NCBI GenBank assembly: GCA_964452105.1 | Contig: CAYVLI010000107.1 | Span: 1 to 7,742 of the forward strand | Origin: CAYVLI01 sp964452105 [NCBI: uncultured Nitrospinota bacterium] | GTDB taxonomy: Bacteria > JAUXIQ01 | Direction of reading: 5' to 3' | Length of the DNA stretch: 7,742 nucleotides | Shown: positions 6,360 to 7,742 of the stretch, piece by piece | Layout: each line of letters begins with the position of its first letter | How positions within the stretch are numbered: position 1 is the first letter of the stretch | Made by a program: the position numbers and the translations under genes | The notes under the pieces: generated by a model | Database searches by the model: none | The model's input: the letters and a program-made list of their open reading frames with translations, nothing else | What the model was told of the DNA's origin: nothing

Positions 6360-6412
6360 GGTCACATCCCTACTCCTCTTTATTTCTCCCGCGACGGGGA
6401 AGGGATGTAACC
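6360..6412 (-). promoter_or_regulatory. Long stem-loop between the flavin oxidoreductase and the ligase
   Basis: GGTCACATCCCT (6360..6371) and AGGGATGTAACC (6401..6412) are inverted copies, 11 of 12 matching. In a plus-strand transcript the odd position would be a C-A mismatch; in a minus-strand transcript it becomes a G-U pair, giving an unbroken 12-bp stem. The 29-nt interior holds a smaller hairpin (CCCG/CGGG around TCG). No U-run follows, so it is not a classical intrinsic terminator. It may protect the 3' end of the upstream message or act as a leader element. Confidence 0.5.
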
Positions 6413-6443
6413 ATATAGCGGGATCGTTAATCGTTTTGTTTAT

Positions 6444-7445
6444 TTAAAGGAACACGCTCATCTTTTGCCCGAGGTCTTCGAAGCGGGCATTTATGTCTTT
6501 TGCAATATCTTCTACGATTTCCTGCGTGCTCTTGACGCTCTCTATCAACGCGGCGACTTGTCCGCAGCACAACTCGGCATTCTCAACATTGCCCAGGTGC
6601 TGGGAATGATATTGGGAGTGTTCATTCAGGTAATCATTCAATTCCTGAGGGGAAGCGCCTGCCGACCTCATCTCCAGAAATTTTTTTGTAAAAGCATTAC
6701 CCAAATCCCTGGCCAGCATAAAGTCCTTTGGCACTGTAACGGTACAGGCATCTTCTCCCTTTACAATAGCCTCTTTTGTACGGCTGTGGCTGCCCGATTC
6801 CTCGGAAGCCATGAAGCGAGTCCCCATATATATTCCGTCGGCGCCCAGGGCCAGCGCTGCCATCACGCCCCTGGCGTCACCTATGCCTCCACCCGCTACG
6901 ACCGGCACCTTCACCGCATCGGCTACCATGGGGATCAGGACAAAGCTGGTCAACTCTGTGAAACCCTTGTGTCCGCCGGCTTCAAATCCCTCGCAAATCA
7001 CGGCATCCACTCCAGTCTCTTCCGCATTTTTGGCGTGCCGCGCGGTCGAAATGGCATGTAAGACTTTTATCCCGGCATCCTTGAGCATATCGGTATAGAC
7101 ATCCGGCCTTCCCACCGAGACGATAGCGACCGGGACTTCCTCCTCTATTACCACCTCTACGATCCTTCGTGAGTATTTTCTACCTTCTCCCACACCCACA
7201 GCGATATTTACCGCGAATGGTTTTTCCGTGAGACTTTTCACCTTCTTTATCTGGTCCCTCATTCTTTCCCCGGTCAGCCCCACATCAGTGGTGATACTGT
7301 CAGCCCCGGCATTGGGTCCCAGCGTACCCAGTCCCCCTGCGTGCGATACCGCCGCCGTAAGTTCAGCGCCGCTCACCCAGTTCATGGGCGCTTGAATAAT
7401 CGGATAACGAATAGACAAAAGCTCACAAATTCGGTTTTCATTCAT
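6444..7445 (-). CDS. FMN-dependent nitronate monooxygenase / enoyl-reductase (FabK)-like oxidoreductase
   Basis: 333 residues, a TIM-barrel flavoprotein of the nitronate monooxygenase (NPD) family. The QAPM motif (18-21) follows the first strand, GGLGTLG (37-43) the second. CEGFEAGGHKG (151-161) carries His159, which aligns with the catalytic histidine of nitronate monooxygenases. GGGIGDARG (185-193) and GADGIYMGTRFMASEES (201-217) form the FMN phosphate site. The family includes both enzymes that oxidise alkyl nitronates and FabK, the flavin enoyl-ACP reductase; many members have unknown substrates, and this one cannot be assigned. In an anaerobe the oxygen-dependent nitronate reaction would be unexpected, so a reductase role is attractive but is inference. 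GAGGT lies 7 nt before the ATG at 7445. It is the first minus-strand gene after the repeat-rich right end. Confidence 0.88.
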   Translation of the reverse strand: MNENRICELLSIRYPIIQAPMNWVSGAELTAAVSHAGGLGTLGPNAGADSITTDVGLTGERMRDQIKKVKSLTEKPFAVNIAVGVGEGRKYSRRIVEVVIEEEVPVAIVSVGRPDVYTDMLKDAGIKVLHAISTARHAKNAEETGVDAVICEGFEAGGHKGFTELTSFVLIPMVADAVKVPVVAGGGIGDARGVMAALALGADGIYMGTRFMASEESGSHSRTKEAIVKGEDACTVTVPKDFMLARDLGNAFTKKFLEMRSAGASPQELNDYLNEHSQYHSQHLGNVENAELCCGQVAALIESVKSTQEIVEDIAKDINARFEDLGQKMSVFL

Positions 7446-7501
7446 TATCGTTACCTCTGTTCTAATGTGGTGTCTTAAAAATACGTCTGCAAAATGCAGC
7501 A

Positions 7502-7586
7502 GAGATTCTTCGCTCCGCTCAGAATGACAGGCTTGCGGCTTGCTTTGTCATGCTGAGTCACGCCAGGGGCGTGGCGAAGCATTTCG
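7502..7586. repeat. Composite intergenic inverted repeat (dispersed-repeat type)
   Basis: The left arm (7502..7529) begins GAGATTCTTCGCTCCGCTC and ends in AGAATGACA. The right arm (7546..7586) begins TGTCATGCTGAG and ends in GCGAAGCATTTC, an imperfect reverse complement of the left arm. Inserted in the right arm is a small hairpin CACGCC/GGCGTG (7559..7573). Between the arms is an exact tandem 7-mer, GGCTTGC twice (7530..7543). I associate this 'GATTCTTCGC...CAGAATGACA' kind of sequence with non-coding repeats scattered through several anaerobe genomes, including Dehalococcoidia, but have not checked copy number here. Confidence 0.65.
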
Positions 7587-7593
7587 CCAACAA

Positions 7594-7621
7594 GGAGAGA
7601 CAATTCATGAATTGTCTCTCC
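7594..7621. repeat. Perfect 28-bp palindrome
   Basis: Bases 7594..7621 (GGAGAGACAATTCA followed by its exact reverse complement) form a perfect palindrome centred on CATG. It begins 7 nt after the composite repeat and may be its outer module. As RNA it could fold as a hairpin only after opening a few central pairs; as DNA it could be a cruciform or a binding site for a symmetrical protein. Confidence 0.7.
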
Positions 7622-7665
7622 AAGATCGGGCAGTCATCGTGATTATTTAATATTATTTGTGAGAC

Positions 7666-7696
7666 GTGATACTATATCACCGTCGTATAAATACGA
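7666..7696. promoter_or_regulatory. Pair of adjacent operator-like dyads
   Basis: GTGATA-CTA-TATCAC (7666..7680) and TCGTAT-AA-ATACGA (7683..7696) are two perfect 6-bp-arm inverted repeats, two bases apart. Both have the size of sites for small dimeric regulators. Which gene they would serve is unclear: the flavin oxidoreductase begins about 220 bp to the left, and the next gene to the right is outside the window. Confidence 0.35.
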
Positions 7697-7742
7697 TCTG
7701 CACCGGGGAAATGATAACACCCGCCTTGTCGGGTCGGAAGTA

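Larger units (their letters stand above)
7446..7742. other. Gene-free, repeat-rich right end
   Basis: 297 nt with no credible coding region. It holds a composite inverted repeat (7502..7586), a perfect 28-bp palindrome (7594..7621), two short dyads (7666..7696), small hairpins at 7487..7499 (CTGCA/TGCAG) and 7719..7734 (ACCCG/CGGGT), and two near-copies of AAATACG(A)TCTGCA at 7479..7491 and 7689..7702. It must also contain the promoter of the flavin oxidoreductase, but I see no convincing -35/-10 pair. Confidence 0.6.

Noticed and set aside
6465-7061. 198-codon plus-strand frame opposite the flavin oxidoreductase
   Set aside because: Antisense to the conserved FMN-binding gene; no supporting start site.
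7446-7742. CRISPR array or tRNA in the repeat-rich right end
   Set aside because: Repeats are inverted and unequal, without regular spacers, and no tRNA cloverleaf or anticodon arm can be built.

Overview
The window looks like part of the chromosome of a strictly anaerobic bacterium. The evidence is a ferredoxin-coupled 2-oxoacid oxidoreductase with its own 2x[4Fe-4S] ferredoxin, followed by the start of a tungsten-type aldehyde:ferredoxin oxidoreductase (AOR). Lineage cannot be fixed from sequence alone. The intergenic repeat near the right end (28-bp core 7502..7529 plus a CACGCC/GGCGTG hairpin) resembles dispersed repeats I associate with Dehalococcoidia (Chloroflexota), so that group, or a metabolically similar Desulfobacterota-type anaerobe, is my best guess. 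This is inference only.

Layout. Positions 1..2913 (minus strand) carry a compact operon read right to left: ferredoxin subunit, alpha, beta and gamma subunits of a VorB/KorA-type 2-oxoacid:ferredoxin oxidoreductase (OFOR), then the first 43 codons of an AOR that leaves the window at base 1. A good sigma70-like promoter (TTGACT, 16 bp, TATTAT) sits about 90 bp upstream of the ferredoxin gene. Divergent from it, 3240..4067 on the plus strand, is an unrecognised 275-residue lipoprotein. Converging on that gene is a dodecin (4248..4448, minus), preceded by a 15-bp dyad and two candidate promoters. Next, still on the minus strand, are an AMP-forming acyl-CoA ligase (4642..6159) and a flavin-dependent nitronate monooxygenase/FabK-like oxidoreductase (6444..7445). 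They are separated by 284 nt holding a long RNA stem and a promoter-like site. The last 297 nt contain no gene but are dense in inverted repeats, including a perfect 28-bp palindrome.

How the genes may work together. OFOR interconverts 2-oxoacids and acyl-CoA using ferredoxin, and AOR interconverts carboxylic acids and aldehydes using ferredoxin. The ligase activates free acids to acyl-CoA. The set fits anaerobic amino-acid or organic-acid metabolism centred on acyl-CoA and reduced ferredoxin. Dodecin (flavin buffer) and the FMN oxidoreductase are plausible companions but are not shown to be in the same pathway. Most of the window is ordinary housekeeping-type metabolism. The parts worth a second look are the orphan lipoprotein with its dyad-flanked ribosome binding site, the leader stem ahead of the ligase, and the right-hand repeat cluster.
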